The position numbers were made by a program, and so were the translations under genes. Below, piece after piece: positions 26,749 to 35,615 of a stretch of DNA of 42,781 nucleotides. Below the pieces are notes generated by a model, which did no database searches, was not told the DNA's origin, and saw nothing but the letters and a program-made list of their open reading frames with translations. The stretch's first letter is position 1. Every line of letters starts with the position of its first letter. Origin of the DNA: Planctomycetota bacterium (GTDB lineage Bacteria; Planctomycetota; Phycisphaerae; WQYP01); the NCBI GenBank assembly GCA_021819825.1, contig JAKAEZ010000019.1, positions 1 through 42,781 of the forward strand, in the 5' to 3' direction.

Positions 26749-27734
26749 AGTTGGGGTCTCCTTTCTGGGTGTGTAAAGTGTTCAAAGCGTTGGCCCGCGA
26801 TGGCCAACAGTTCGGCCGTTCCACTTAAGTACCAATAGGTATCCGTTACCCTGGCGTGGCCGAGGTATGTCGATAGCGAAGCGATGGCCTGTGCAACATC
26901 GACGCCATCGCGATACCACTGCAGCAATCGTCGACAGGCAAAACTGTGCCGTAGGTCATGTATCCTCGGTCGCGGCAGCACCCCGTTGCTGCGCAGCCCA
27001 AGAGACGTACAAAGACGCCGGAAGGTGATGCGAACCGTGGCATGTGAGAGGGAGCAACCGTCTCGACCGACGAAAAACGTTGTACCTGATCGCGTATCCC
27101 GAGCCTCATCGCGGCGTTTGGCATAACACCGCAAAGCCCGAGTTACAGTCGGATGCATGGGCACCAACCGCGATTTGTGGAATTTGCTCTGCCGGATGTA
27201 CAGAATACTGGCATCAAGATCGACATCGCGGCGTTGCAACGCAAGAGCCTCGGAGATTCGCAGGCCGGTGCTGGCGATCAGTCCGAACAGCGCGGTGTAT
27301 GTGTGTGGACGTAGCGGATAAGTCGGATTCAACCGGGCGATACCAATGAGAAGGTCGTGTAACTGCTCCTCTGTATAAATGTGCGGCTGCCGCCGACGCT
27401 GGGTGTAACCCAACAAACGCTGATCGGGTATTTCACTTTGGCCATCCTGTGCGGCCAGGTGTCGTGCAAAATTGCGAACGGCGGCGAGTCGTTCGGCACG
27501 GTATCTTGCCGAATAATCGTCACGCTGGCCGACCCATTGCAGCATCAGATCCGTCGTCAACGGACCATGATGTCGGGCATGATCGGCAAACTTCGCGAAC
27601 TGAAGCAACAGGTATCCTGCTGCCTTCAATTCGTGGCCGAAGGATCGACGATAGGATAGGTATTCTTTGACGAGCGCAACCATGGTCTTTTGCTTTTTCA
27701 CGGCCGCACCTCCCGCCGGAAAAGACGTGGCCAT
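26745..27734 (-). CDS. Tyrosine recombinase, second gene of RIT trio
   Basis: 329 residues. Catalytic motifs: Arg in GLRISEALAL, HDLRHSFACR, GHA in YLGHARVTD, and nucleophile region TYWYLSGT. The N-terminal domain is VALVKEYLSYRRSFGHELKA, usual for the class. It overlaps the first recombinase by 37 bp and the third by 4 bp. The insertion of an extra segment between the HxxR and GH motifs (RDGVDVAQAIASLS) is characteristic of this branch. Confidence 0.92.
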   Translation of the reverse strand: MATSFPAGGAAVKKQKTMVALVKEYLSYRRSFGHELKAAGYLLLQFAKFADHARHHGPLTTDLMLQWVGQRDDYSARYRAERLAAVRNFARHLAAQDGQSEIPDQRLLGYTQRRRQPHIYTEEQLHDLLIGIARLNPTYPLRPHTYTALFGLIASTGLRISEALALQRRDVDLDASILYIRQSKFHKSRLVPMHPTVTRALRCYAKRRDEARDTRSGTTFFVGRDGCSLSHATVRITFRRLCTSLGLRSNGVLPRPRIHDLRHSFACRRLLQWYRDGVDVAQAIASLSTYLGHARVTDTYWYLSGTAELLAIAGQRFEHFTHPERRPQL

Positions 27735-28969
27735 GGAAGAGCTACCCCGACCGATGAACGCAAGTCCACCTTGGCGTAAATGCTGGTCGTGTCAATGCTG
27801 CGATGTCCCAATAGATCCGCGATCTGCTTGATCGACGCCCCTTGGTTGATCAAGGCGGTAGCCACGGAATGGCGGATAACGTGCGGGCCATGGATACGAT
27901 CCGCCAAACCGGCTTGGGCGGCGCGACGAGTTACGATTCTGCCAATGCCGCCTGCGGTCAGTCTTTGGCCGATGGGAGCGCGATGGATGACGAACAGCCA
28001 ACGGGAACTGCCAGCCGGCCGGCCACGGCGCATATATAAGTCAATGGCCGAGGTCAGCCGGGGAGGCAAAGGCATCTCCGTTTGACATCGTTGCTTGGGG
28101 CGACGGAAGCGGAGAATCCCCGCAGTTATATCCACCGCTTCCAATTCGATGGCGGCAACGTCAGAGGCGCGCAGTCCTAATTCTGTCAGGCACAACAGAG
28201 CCGCCCGATCCCGCATACCGATGGGCGTGGTATCATCCACGGCCCTGATCAGCTTCTCCAAGTCAGTTTGATCAACCACCGTGGGCAGTACGGCGAGCCG
28301 CCAGCTTGCAAACGAGGGCACCGCTGCGGCCAAATCCTGGCGAATCAAGCCCTCCATCAGAAGAAATCGGAGAAAAGAACGAATGGAGGAAGCGAGCGCC
28401 TGACCACTTGACGGTTTACACCTACCTGCCAGCGTCGAGGTGCATCTGGCGATTTGGGACGGCGACCAGGAGAGAAGTTGTCTGGTGCGCCGGATGCGTA
28501 ATCGCCGCAACAGTTCACGAGCATAACGAAGCCGATAGTGGATTGTGGCCTCGGAAAGGCCGCAATCCTGACAAAGATGGCCCGCATACCGTGCTATGAG
28601 TTGCTCAAGGATGCCGCTTCCATTGCCGGCTTTATCCCGCCCCAACATCTCAAGCAGCCGGTTCAGGGCCGCCCTGACACAGGCGATCTTGCGGCATGCA
28701 GGCGTTGTGCGTTGCCGATGGACACGCCGCTTGATGAAGCGATCAACTGTCCGGCGGTCGACAGGCCGGCGTCCCAGCCAATGCCCAAAATGCTCAACCG
28801 CAAGAGTGTACTGATGCAGTACGTAGGTGCAATATCTCCGGTCGGCGAGGTACGCCACGTACTGACAAATAATTGGCTCGATCGGATTGGCCCGAATGCG
28901 TGCCAGCACTGCCGGATTGCGAAAAACCTGATCCAACATAAACGCCTTCCTTTCTGCCCAAATGGGCAA
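27698..28969 (-). CDS. Tyrosine recombinase, first gene of RIT trio
   Basis: 423 residues, the longest of the three, with an extended N-terminal region (FRNPAVLARIRANPIEPIIC, YVAYLADRRYCTYV). Catalytic motifs: Arg in GLRASDVAAI, HVIRHSVATA, LLGHRSIDTT and Tyr in SIYAKVDL. The ribosome site region contains a run of GAAAGGAAGG just before the ATG. It is the first gene read from the right end of the RIT element. Confidence 0.9.
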   Translation of the reverse strand: MPIWAERKAFMLDQVFRNPAVLARIRANPIEPIICQYVAYLADRRYCTYVLHQYTLAVEHFGHWLGRRPVDRRTVDRFIKRRVHRQRTTPACRKIACVRAALNRLLEMLGRDKAGNGSGILEQLIARYAGHLCQDCGLSEATIHYRLRYARELLRRLRIRRTRQLLSWSPSQIARCTSTLAGRCKPSSGQALASSIRSFLRFLLMEGLIRQDLAAAVPSFASWRLAVLPTVVDQTDLEKLIRAVDDTTPIGMRDRAALLCLTELGLRASDVAAIELEAVDITAGILRFRRPKQRCQTEMPLPPRLTSAIDLYMRRGRPAGSSRWLFVIHRAPIGQRLTAGGIGRIVTRRAAQAGLADRIHGPHVIRHSVATALINQGASIKQIADLLGHRSIDTTSIYAKVDLRSSVGVALPWPRLFRREVRP

Positions 28970-30132
28970 AGAAAAGCGTCAAGATTATGCGGAGCTGTTC
29001 TACATGGCGAGTGCGTGGAAATCAGCGTCCCTCAGTCAGTCCATAATCTCATACCTGCCTCACTCCGCATAATCATGGACTGCGCATAAATGCGATTATG
29101 CAGAGCTCCGCATAATCGCATGAACTGGATATTTCAACTGGACAACCGGCGGTATTCGTGACCGGTACTCCCGCATGGCACAAACTTGGCCAGGTAGTGG
29201 CCAATGCCGTTACCAGCGCCGAAGCCATTGAACTGGCGCGCTTGAACTGGGAGGTCGAACAATGGGAACTCAAGGCCTTTGACCGGGAACTGGGCAAAGA
29301 GGCTTTGGTACGTAACAAGTATGCCAATGTCCGCAAGGATACCGGCACGGTGCTCGGCGTAGTATCCGATCATTACCGTATCTTTCAAAACTGGGAATCG
29401 TTCGATTTTGTCGATGCGTTGGTGGCCGACAAATTGGCCATGTTTGAGACTGCCGGCGCACTAAAGGATGGCCGGGTAGTCTGGATGCTGGCCCGTATTC
29501 CCACCGAGTATATGGCCGGTACGCAGGATGCGATCCAGCCTTATATTCTGCTTACCAACTCCCATGACGGTTCCAAGGCCTTGCGGCTGTTTCCAACCAC
29601 CATACGGGTGGTTTGCCAGAATACGCTCAACTTGGCCTTACGTGATGGACTGGGCGAAGGCATCAGTATCCGCCACCGCCCCAGCTTATCCGAACGGGTA
29701 TCGGAAGCCCGTGAGAAACTCGGTATCATCCATGCCCGGTTTGACCAATTTGATGCCGAATTGCATACCATGCTCGATAAGCAGATGACCGGCGGAGAAC
29801 TGGAAAGATACTTCAATGCCAGTACACCGCCGACCACGGGCAAACGGGCGGAGATGCGCCGCCGAAAAATATTCCATCAGTTTCAGGATAATTTTACCAA
29901 TCCCACCAATACCCTGCCGGGTGTTACCGGCACGGCTTGGGCGGCGTACAACGCGGTAAGCCAATACTTTGACCACCAGAGGAACTTTAAGGGCACCAAT
30001 ACCCTTGAGAAGGCCGACCATCAACTGGAATCCATCTGGTTTGGCAGTTCGCATCATGCCAAGCAGGAAGCCTACCAGAGGGCGCTAACGCTGGCGGCAG
30101 GTTAATGGCTTGGTTAAGCGGTTTGTGAACAT

Positions 30133-30166
30133 GGCGGGGGTTTGGCTGAACATGCCAGCCCCCGCC
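30133..30166 (+). repeat. GC-rich inverted repeat after the DUF932 gene
   Basis: ggcggggg-tttggc pairs with gcca-gcccccgcc with a small bulge and a short loop (tgaacat). It lies in the 110-bp gap between the DUF932 stop and the next gene's ribosome site. It could be an attenuator or partial terminator; no T tract follows. Confidence 0.4.
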
Positions 30167-30218
30167 GGTTTACACCGCAAAGGTATTGACGATGCTACCA
30201 ATAAACAGGAGAAACATT

Positions 30219-30989
30219 ATGCGAAACTATTACCGATTACAGACCCGCCCGATCCGGCGTTATCGAATGACCCAGCCGGGCGATTTTCCATTGCTCGAAT
30301 CCGTTAATGCGGCCATGCGGGAGAACAATGGACTGGCCGCTGAACCGGCAAAGCTGCCGGTCAATCAACCGGATACCCGGGCAATTCTAATGAACACACA
30401 GGTTGATGATCCACAGGCGACTTCCCCCGATACGGCGGCTGCAATATCCCGCCAGGGAGACGTCCCGGCGCGCCGGGACCCATCGGATGCCGGGTCAATT
30501 GTTGCTGCCGCCATCATCGAAATCCCCGGCCATGGTATGGCCGAGGATGTCGGCGCAATGCCGACAACGCCCGACAACAAGAACCGGATCATACCGGCCA
30601 GCAGGCCGGATGGAGCATTATCCGGCCCCGGCGATACGGCCTTGGCGGTAGCCCCATTCCCCGCGCCGATCCCGGCGGAGGATGTTGGCATAAACGCCCC
30701 CAAAATTCCATTCCGCCAAAAGGTGGAGGACTGGCTCAAGCAGGAAAAACTTCCCTATATCCGGGTCGATGAAGCCAAGCGAGCCTTGTTTGCCGGCGCT
30801 CGGTTGCGGTCTTTTCACTTGGTGGTGTACATGGCCACTACGGGACCCAACTGGCTGGTTTGGGCTGTGCCATTGGCATGGAATATGGGCTTCCGAAATG
30901 GCTGGCCAAAGCCGTACCAACACCTTGGCCAAGGTATCTCAGGATGCCACAACCCAGCCCTGAAACTCAAGCGAATCCGGCAACCATGA
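30219..30989 (+). CDS. Hypothetical protein of the conjugative module
   Basis: 256 residues from MRNYYRLQTRPIRRYRMTQP. ATG 30219 is chosen for the AGGAG ribosome site just upstream. Residues about 20-165 are low-complexity, rich in Ala, Pro and Asp, and probably disordered. The C-terminal ~90 residues look folded: IPFRQKVEDWLKQEKLPYIR, then VDEAKRALFAGARLRSFHLV and MATTGPNWLVWAVP. No family is recognised. It sits between the DUF932 gene and the relaxase, in the usual place for accessory ICE genes. Confidence 0.6.
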   Translation: MRNYYRLQTRPIRRYRMTQPGDFPLLESVNAAMRENNGLAAEPAKLPVNQPDTRAILMNTQVDDPQATSPDTAAAISRQGDVPARRDPSDAGSIVAAAIIEIPGHGMAEDVGAMPTTPDNKNRIIPASRPDGALSGPGDTALAVAPFPAPIPAEDVGINAPKIPFRQKVEDWLKQEKLPYIRVDEAKRALFAGARLRSFHLVVYMATTGPNWLVWAVPLAWNMGFRNGWPKPYQHLGQGISGCHNPALKLKRIRQP

Positions 30990-31339
30990 AGGCACACTAC
31001 CGCCTGTGCCTCCCCCATCCTTGATGCCGAAAAATTGCCCGCCGGATACGCCCAACTCATGCCCGATATGATTGCCGGATCACGCCGTCAGGCCATCCAA
31101 CCGTTGCCCCGCCGCCACCCTCGGAGCCAGGCCATATCGACCCCTTTCCATCGGCTGGCATCTACCCAGTACGCCTCGTTTCGGTGTGCCGCCAGCCCCA
31201 TGGCCATGCCAGCCGAACGCTCCGCCCGCTCCACAGCCGCCCCCATTCTGAATTGCCCTTGCCCCTGCAAGGTACCCCGGATTCAATGCCCTGGCTGGCC
31301 CATGTCCGGCCATCGGAACGCTCTCCAATCACCCCCGAT
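30990..31339. other. Region without a convincing gene
   Basis: About 350 bp between the hypothetical gene and the relaxase promoter. A frame in phase with the upstream gene stays open (LDAEKLPAGYAQLMPDMIAG onward), but it lacks a ribosome site and becomes low-complexity and Arg/Pro-rich. It may be a decayed tail of the upstream gene or a shadow; I could not support it as coding. Confidence 0.35.
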
Positions 31340-31367
31340 TTGACGTTTGGATTCCGTTAGGTATAAT
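31340..31367 (+). promoter_or_regulatory. Sigma70-like promoter upstream of the relaxase operon
   Basis: TTGACG at 31340-31345 and TATAAT at 31362-31367 with 16-bp spacing, near-consensus. It lies about 220 bp upstream of the relaxase ATG and about 50 bp upstream of a 56-codon ORF whose stop overlaps that ATG. It likely drives relaxase, coupling protein and downstream genes. Confidence 0.6.
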
Positions 31368-31368
31368 T

Positions 31369-31392
31369 GTCGTTAATAACTTTAGTAATGAC
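31369..31392. promoter_or_regulatory. Imperfect palindrome next to the promoter, candidate operator
   Basis: gtcgttaataactttagtaatgac matches its own reverse complement at 18 of 24 positions, with outer arms gtc-tta and taa-gac. It begins two bases after the -10 box, so a bound repressor would block initiation. No cognate regulator can be named; the CopG-like protein at 35612 is one speculative candidate. Confidence 0.4.
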
Positions 31393-31417
31393 AAGCGTAA
31401 ATGAGTTGGAATAGAAA

Positions 31418-31588
31418 ATGCCCATGAAATACAAATTAAAATTGGAAGGCAGGATAAAGGAGTTGGAACCCAGATTTCTGTATCTGCTTGTTTTAACGCT
31501 ACTTACGAGGAACCCAGTGCGTTTTCGTGGGTTCTTCTGGGTTCCACTATTTTCAGCCGTCTTGTTTCAATTGGGAGGTGTACAATGA
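31418..31588 (+). CDS. Possible 56-residue leader ORF coupled to the relaxase
   Basis: ATG 31418 opens a frame MPMKYKLKLEGRIKELEPRF followed by a hydrophobic stretch (LYLLVLTLLT) and FRGFFWVPLFSAVLFQLGG. The TGA overlaps the relaxase ATG (ATGA). It lies just downstream of a good promoter. The ribosome site is weak (ttggaa). A hairpin within it (31509-31545) could regulate passage of ribosomes. It may be a small membrane peptide, a translational-coupling leader, or chance. Confidence 0.35.
   Translation: MPMKYKLKLEGRIKELEPRFLYLLVLTLLTRNPVRFRGFFWVPLFSAVLFQLGGVQ
31509..31545 (+). repeat. Inverted repeat upstream of the relaxase
   Basis: ggaacccag (31509-31517) and ctgggttcc (31537-31545) form a perfect 9-bp stem with a 19-base loop. 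A related ggaacccag word is also at about 31466-31474, so alternative pairings with the right arm are possible, as in attenuators. It ends 40 bp before the relaxase ATG. A role in regulation or as part of the transfer origin region is possible but unproven. Confidence 0.5.
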
Positions 31589-33690
31589 GTCGATCCAATC
31601 AACATCCCAAACGAGCCTCCAGAAGCGGTCGTAGCCGTTCCGGCAGGCCTGATCAGAACGGCCAGCCATCACCCATCCGACCCGATCCGTATGATCGGGA
31701 TCGCCTTGGCCGCACGGGATCCGGCCACGCCCGTGAACCCAGCATCAACAGTCAGTTGGCACGCCGACTCGCCGGCTTTAAGGGTCGAAGTTCCGCCGCA
31801 TCCAAGGCTCGCAAAGCCGGTCGTGGAACTGGCCAGGGTACGGGCTTTGATCGTTTGCAACGGGTGGTGGTGAAGGTTCATGTGAGCCGCCATCGCCCCG
31901 GCAAAGTTCACGGCAGCGTGTTACGGCATGTGTCGTATGTAGGCCGAGAAAGCGCCAGTCTGGATGGCCAGCATGGGGTCTTCTATGACGCCACGCAGGA
32001 GGACTTGGATGCCCGGCAGATCGTCCAGACATGGGAGCAGGACCGGCATCATTTCCGCCTGATCGTCTCGGCTGAAAATGCCGGTGACTTGCCGGATACG
32101 AATAAGTATATCCGCACCGTCATGGCCCGGGTCGAACGGGACTTGGGAACGCCATTACAGTGGCTGGCGGTCAATCATTACAACACGGATAACCCGCATA
32201 CCCACATCCTGTGTCGGGGAATCAAACAAGACAATACAGACTTGGTTATCCCCCGGCAATATGTCTCTTACGGCATTCGCCGACGAGCCGAAGAGGTGGC
32301 CACCGAAATACTTGGTCCATGCAGCGCTGACGACATCCGGCGGGAGCAGGACAGCCAGATTGAGGCTGAACGGTTCACCGCTTTAGATCGGATGGTTGAA
32401 CGGCATCTGGAATCTGGCAAAATTGATCTGCATCCCGATAAACGCATCGGCTTTGGTGCCGATGATCGTACACGCATACTGGGGCGATTGCAGTTCCTCC
32501 AGACCATGGACCTGGCAAAGAAGGGCAAAGGAACATGGTGGATGTTAGACCCGGAATTTGGGTTCAAGCTCCGTGACTTGGGCCAACGCAACGACATCAT
32601 CAAAGTCCTTTACGCAACACTGGGCAACCAGGCAGGATATGTTGAGCGGCTGGGAACCAGAGATGCTCTGGCCGAACCGATTCTGAGCGCATTGGTGGCC
32701 AAGGGGAGTGTCGATGAGATCAGTGACCGACGGTTTGTGGTGGTTCGGGATTGCACCGGCAGACTCTATTACAGTCAGGTGCCCGAGGATGAGAACTTCC
32801 GCCGGGCACAATCTGGTTCTGTGGTCGAATTGGGATCAAAAGCTCATCGGCAGAATGTTCTCGCCCGGGAAATAACAATGGTGGCGCAGAACCATGGTGG
32901 CGTTTACACCACGGTGGATCATGGAGCCTTTCTGGCCAAGCAGCGTTCGGAAGTTACACCGGATCAGTCCGCCGCCCGGATTCGGTCGGCAACCGCCAAG
33001 TTGGTCTTTGTCGCCGGGCATAACGGTGCAGGTGTGCAGCAAGTGGCGGAAAACCAGTTCCGAATTGATGCCCCGGTCTTTGAGAAATTCACCGCCGCGC
33101 GACGTGGCCAGACCGATCTCTGTATTGTCTCGGCGTACAGTCTGGATCAGCAGGTGGATGCACGGGCGTTTACCTGGCTGGATTCCCAATTGACGTCGAG
33201 ACTCCATCCGAGTCAATCGGGCCAGACGCCCCAATCATCTTGGAACGGCCAGTTTGCCCAGGCGCTCGAACGTCGTCGGCAATGGCTGGTGGGTCAGGGA
33301 CTGGCCGAATTTACCGGCCCGGATCAGAAGGCCATTACATTCAAAGTCGGGGCCATGGCCCACCTTCGATCGGTGGAATACCGGCAGGTTCTTACGGACA
33401 TCGCCGGCGAATTCAAACGGCCCGCTGTCCGGCTGCCACGCGAGGTGACGATCACGGGCCGATACGCCGGTTCGCGGGAACTTCATACCGGGCCGCTGGC
33501 AATGATCACGACGCCAAAGAAGATTTATGTCACCCACCAAACGCGCCTGTTAAGTTCAATCCGTGTGGGCAATACGGTAACGCTTCGCCTGGATAGATCC
33601 GGTAAGCTGGCCTTGGAATCCAATAGTCGGTTGCCTGAACGCACGCTCTTTGATCACGTCCAGAATCTGGAACCGGAGGTTCACCAATGA
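31585..33690 (+). CDS. Relaxase/mobilisation nuclease (VirD2-like, Tn4371 RlxS type)
   Basis: 701 residues, ATG behind GGGAGG. The N terminus is basic and Arg/Ser-rich. The relaxase domain has RHVSYVGRES (candidate Tyr at about residue 118) and the metal-binding histidines in NHYNTDNPHTHI (residues 197-208). The C-terminal half, from LGRLQFLQTMDLAKKGKGTW onward, is the DUF3363-like part found in Tn4371-family relaxases. It would nick the transfer origin, attach to the 5' end and lead the strand to the coupling protein. Its stop overlaps the traG-like ATG. The transfer origin itself was not identified; it is probably nearby upstream. Confidence 0.88.
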   Translation: MSRSNQHPKRASRSGRSRSGRPDQNGQPSPIRPDPYDRDRLGRTGSGHAREPSINSQLARRLAGFKGRSSAASKARKAGRGTGQGTGFDRLQRVVVKVHVSRHRPGKVHGSVLRHVSYVGRESASLDGQHGVFYDATQEDLDARQIVQTWEQDRHHFRLIVSAENAGDLPDTNKYIRTVMARVERDLGTPLQWLAVNHYNTDNPHTHILCRGIKQDNTDLVIPRQYVSYGIRRRAEEVATEILGPCSADDIRREQDSQIEAERFTALDRMVERHLESGKIDLHPDKRIGFGADDRTRILGRLQFLQTMDLAKKGKGTWWMLDPEFGFKLRDLGQRNDIIKVLYATLGNQAGYVERLGTRDALAEPILSALVAKGSVDEISDRRFVVVRDCTGRLYYSQVPEDENFRRAQSGSVVELGSKAHRQNVLAREITMVAQNHGGVYTTVDHGAFLAKQRSEVTPDQSAARIRSATAKLVFVAGHNGAGVQQVAENQFRIDAPVFEKFTAARRGQTDLCIVSAYSLDQQVDARAFTWLDSQLTSRLHPSQSGQTPQSSWNGQFAQALERRRQWLVGQGLAEFTGPDQKAITFKVGAMAHLRSVEYRQVLTDIAGEFKRPAVRLPREVTITGRYAGSRELHTGPLAMITTPKKIYVTHQTRLLSSIRVGNTVTLRLDRSGKLALESNSRLPERTLFDHVQNLEPEVHQ

Positions 33691-35615
33691 GTCGCAAATG
33701 GATTCTAATATTGTACGCGCTGGCGATGTTGCTGGGCCTCGTGGTCGGCATCCAGTGGGCCGCCTATCGGCTGGGCGATAATCCCAAGCTGGGCTGGGGA
33801 ATCCGTATTGGACGCTTAATGCTCTATCCGCCCTGGGATGTTTTTGGCTGGTATGAGAAGTACGGTAGGGATCATTCACAGGCCTTCAACCAAGCCGGCC
33901 TGATAGCCTTGGGATTAATGCTGCCGACGACGGCGCTGTTAATTGTCTTCCGGCGGCAAGGTCCGCCGGCGGTCGATGTGATAGGCCGCGATCGTTGGGC
34001 GGCGCGTGCCCACATCCGGAAGGCCGGCTTACTATCCGGCCACGGTACAGTTGCGGGATTACTGGGTAAGGAACTGCTGACATACAATGGCCCGGAACAT
34101 CAACTGGTATCCGGTGCCAGCCGGTCCGGCAAAGGCGTGGGCCATGTTGTCCCAACCCTTCTGAATTGGACTGACAGTGTATTGGTCTATGATGTTAAAA
34201 ATGAACTCTGGAACATTACCGCGGGCTTCCGCACCAAATTCTCCCATACCGTCTTTTTCAATCCCACCCGAACGGATTCGGTACGAATCAATCCGCTATT
34301 GGAGATTCGGCCCGGTGACGCCGAGATTCGTGATACCCAAAATGTCGTGGAGATGCTTATTAATCCCACCGGGGCCAAGCAGACACTGGATATATGGGAT
34401 CAGCAGGCATCACAACTGCTGGTGGCCTTGATTCTCCATGTTCTGTATACCGAACCGCCTGATCGCAAAAACCTCTCCGTGGTTCGGCAGAGATTGCTGG
34501 ACTTTCAGATCACCTGCCAGGCCATGGCATCGGCGGCCCATCGCCGGAATCCCGGAACCGGTTTGTGGGAACCCCATCCGGAGATTCAACTGGTGGCCCG
34601 AGAACTTTTGGCCCAGCCCGATAAATTCCAGGCCAGTGTACGCGGCACCACCGCCAGTTGCCTGACCCTGTATGCCGATCCGATTGTCTGCCGGAACACC
34701 AGTACCAGTGATTTTAAGTTAAGCGATCTGGTCTGCGGCACCAGACCCATGAGTCTGTATATCCAGCCACCGCCATCGGATGCGGCCAGATTACGGCCCC
34801 TTATTCGTCTATTGATCAATCAGGTCTGCCGAACATTAATGGAACACATAGAGGCGGATGCGGATAACCGGCCCAAGAAGCATCGGCTGCTATTGCTGCT
34901 CGATGAATTCCCCACGTTGGGAAAATTAGACTTCTTTTCCCTAAACTTGCGCCAGATGGCGGGTTACGGCATCAAGGCGCACCTGATTGTCCAATCCTTC
35001 AACGACATTATTGAGCAGTATGGCCCGCACAATACCATTCTCGATAACTGCCACATTCTGACCACCTTTGCCTCCAGTGATCCGATCACCCAGCAGAAAA
35101 TCAGCCAGATGACAGGAACCGTGGTGGAATACCGGGCCGGTTACAGCCAACCGGCCAAAATGTTCTCCGGCGGCCATCATGGCGTGAGTTACAGTGAACA
35201 GGTAAGACCCTTACTTCAACCGGGTGATGTACGGGAATTCCCAACGGAGCAGGAACTGATATTTGTTACCGGCTGTAAACCGATTAAATGTTCCAAACTG
35301 CGTTATTACGCGGATCCACGATTTACAAGCCGTTTACTTCCGCCGCCAGATCAGGCCAGGAGGCTCGATTTAGCGGGCAAGCCATTGATTGCATGGCTCA
35401 ATGATCCCAGCGTTTCGGCAAGGGCCAATATGGACAGTGTGTATGCTGATGGCAGCGATCAAATGCAAGCCGATGGAACACGATCCATAGTAGTGGATGC
35501 GAATTCTCAGGGAGCGTCTACAACTCAGACGGATGGCAACAACACGCAAGCGGAAGAGATTCATTTACAAAGCAATTTACCAAACCATAGCCCAGAGGAT
35601 GAGTATCAGTTATGA
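33687..35615 (+). CDS. traG: Type IV coupling protein VirD4/TraG
   Basis: 642 residues. Two N-terminal membrane segments (ILILYALAMLLGLVVGIQW and LIALGLMLPTTALLIVF), then the ATPase with Walker A GASRSGKG (about residues 143-150), DVKNELW, and Walker B LLLLLDEFPTLG (about residue 402), followed by QSFNDIIEQYG and the C-terminal region with FVTGCKPIKCSKLRYYADPR. It links the relaxosome to the mating-pair channel at the inner membrane. The start overlaps the relaxase stop (ATGA) and its own stop overlaps the next gene. Confidence 0.95.
   Translation: MSRKWILILYALAMLLGLVVGIQWAAYRLGDNPKLGWGIRIGRLMLYPPWDVFGWYEKYGRDHSQAFNQAGLIALGLMLPTTALLIVFRRQGPPAVDVIGRDRWAARAHIRKAGLLSGHGTVAGLLGKELLTYNGPEHQLVSGASRSGKGVGHVVPTLLNWTDSVLVYDVKNELWNITAGFRTKFSHTVFFNPTRTDSVRINPLLEIRPGDAEIRDTQNVVEMLINPTGAKQTLDIWDQQASQLLVALILHVLYTEPPDRKNLSVVRQRLLDFQITCQAMASAAHRRNPGTGLWEPHPEIQLVARELLAQPDKFQASVRGTTASCLTLYADPIVCRNTSTSDFKLSDLVCGTRPMSLYIQPPPSDAARLRPLIRLLINQVCRTLMEHIEADADNRPKKHRLLLLLDEFPTLGKLDFFSLNLRQMAGYGIKAHLIVQSFNDIIEQYGPHNTILDNCHILTTFASSDPITQQKISQMTGTVVEYRAGYSQPAKMFSGGHHGVSYSEQVRPLLQPGDVREFPTEQELIFVTGCKPIKCSKLRYYADPRFTSRLLPPPDQARRLDLAGKPLIAWLNDPSVSARANMDSVYADGSDQMQADGTRSIVVDANSQGASTTQTDGNNTQAEEIHLQSNLPNHSPEDEYQL

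Larger units (their letters stand above)
25636..29120 (-). mobile_element. Recombinase-in-trio (RIT) element
   Basis: Three tyrosine recombinase genes in tandem, overlapping and in one direction, as in RIT elements. The left (25636-25662) and right (29063-29089) ends are perfect 27-bp inverted repeats containing tccatgattatgcggag. At the right, a further 30-bp near-palindrome (29091-29120, two asymmetric positions) uses the same attatgc/gcataat words. Another copy of gattatgcggagctg is at about 28984-28998. All three recombinases look intact, so the element may be mobile. It interrupts the DUF932 gene at its third codon. Confidence 0.9.
25627..30105 (+). pseudogene. DUF932-family gene split at codon 3 by a RIT element
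   Basis: The start ATG TCA CAC is at 25627-25635, directly before the RIT left end. The rest resumes after the right end as CAT GAA CTG GAT (29119 onward), giving MSHELDISTGQPAVF, then VTGTPAWHKLG, a normal start for this family. The body (to 30105) has SDHYRIFQNWE, QPYILLTNSHDGSKALRLFP and TTIRVVCQNTLNLAL, typical of DUF932 (phage/plasmid-related TIGR03299-type) proteins, which are common on conjugative plasmids and have unknown function. A TAA at 29113-29115 blocks readthrough from the element. GTG 29158 could allow a product lacking about 15 N-terminal residues, but no good ribosome site precedes it. Confidence 0.8.

Noticed and set aside
28538-29089. 183-codon plus-strand frame
   Set aside because: Antisense to the first RIT recombinase and runs into its terminal repeats; no ribosome site.
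31035-31343. 102-codon plus-strand frame before the relaxase
   Set aside because: No ribosome site, low-complexity Pro/Arg/Ser content, no family resemblance. It may be a remnant but cannot be supported.
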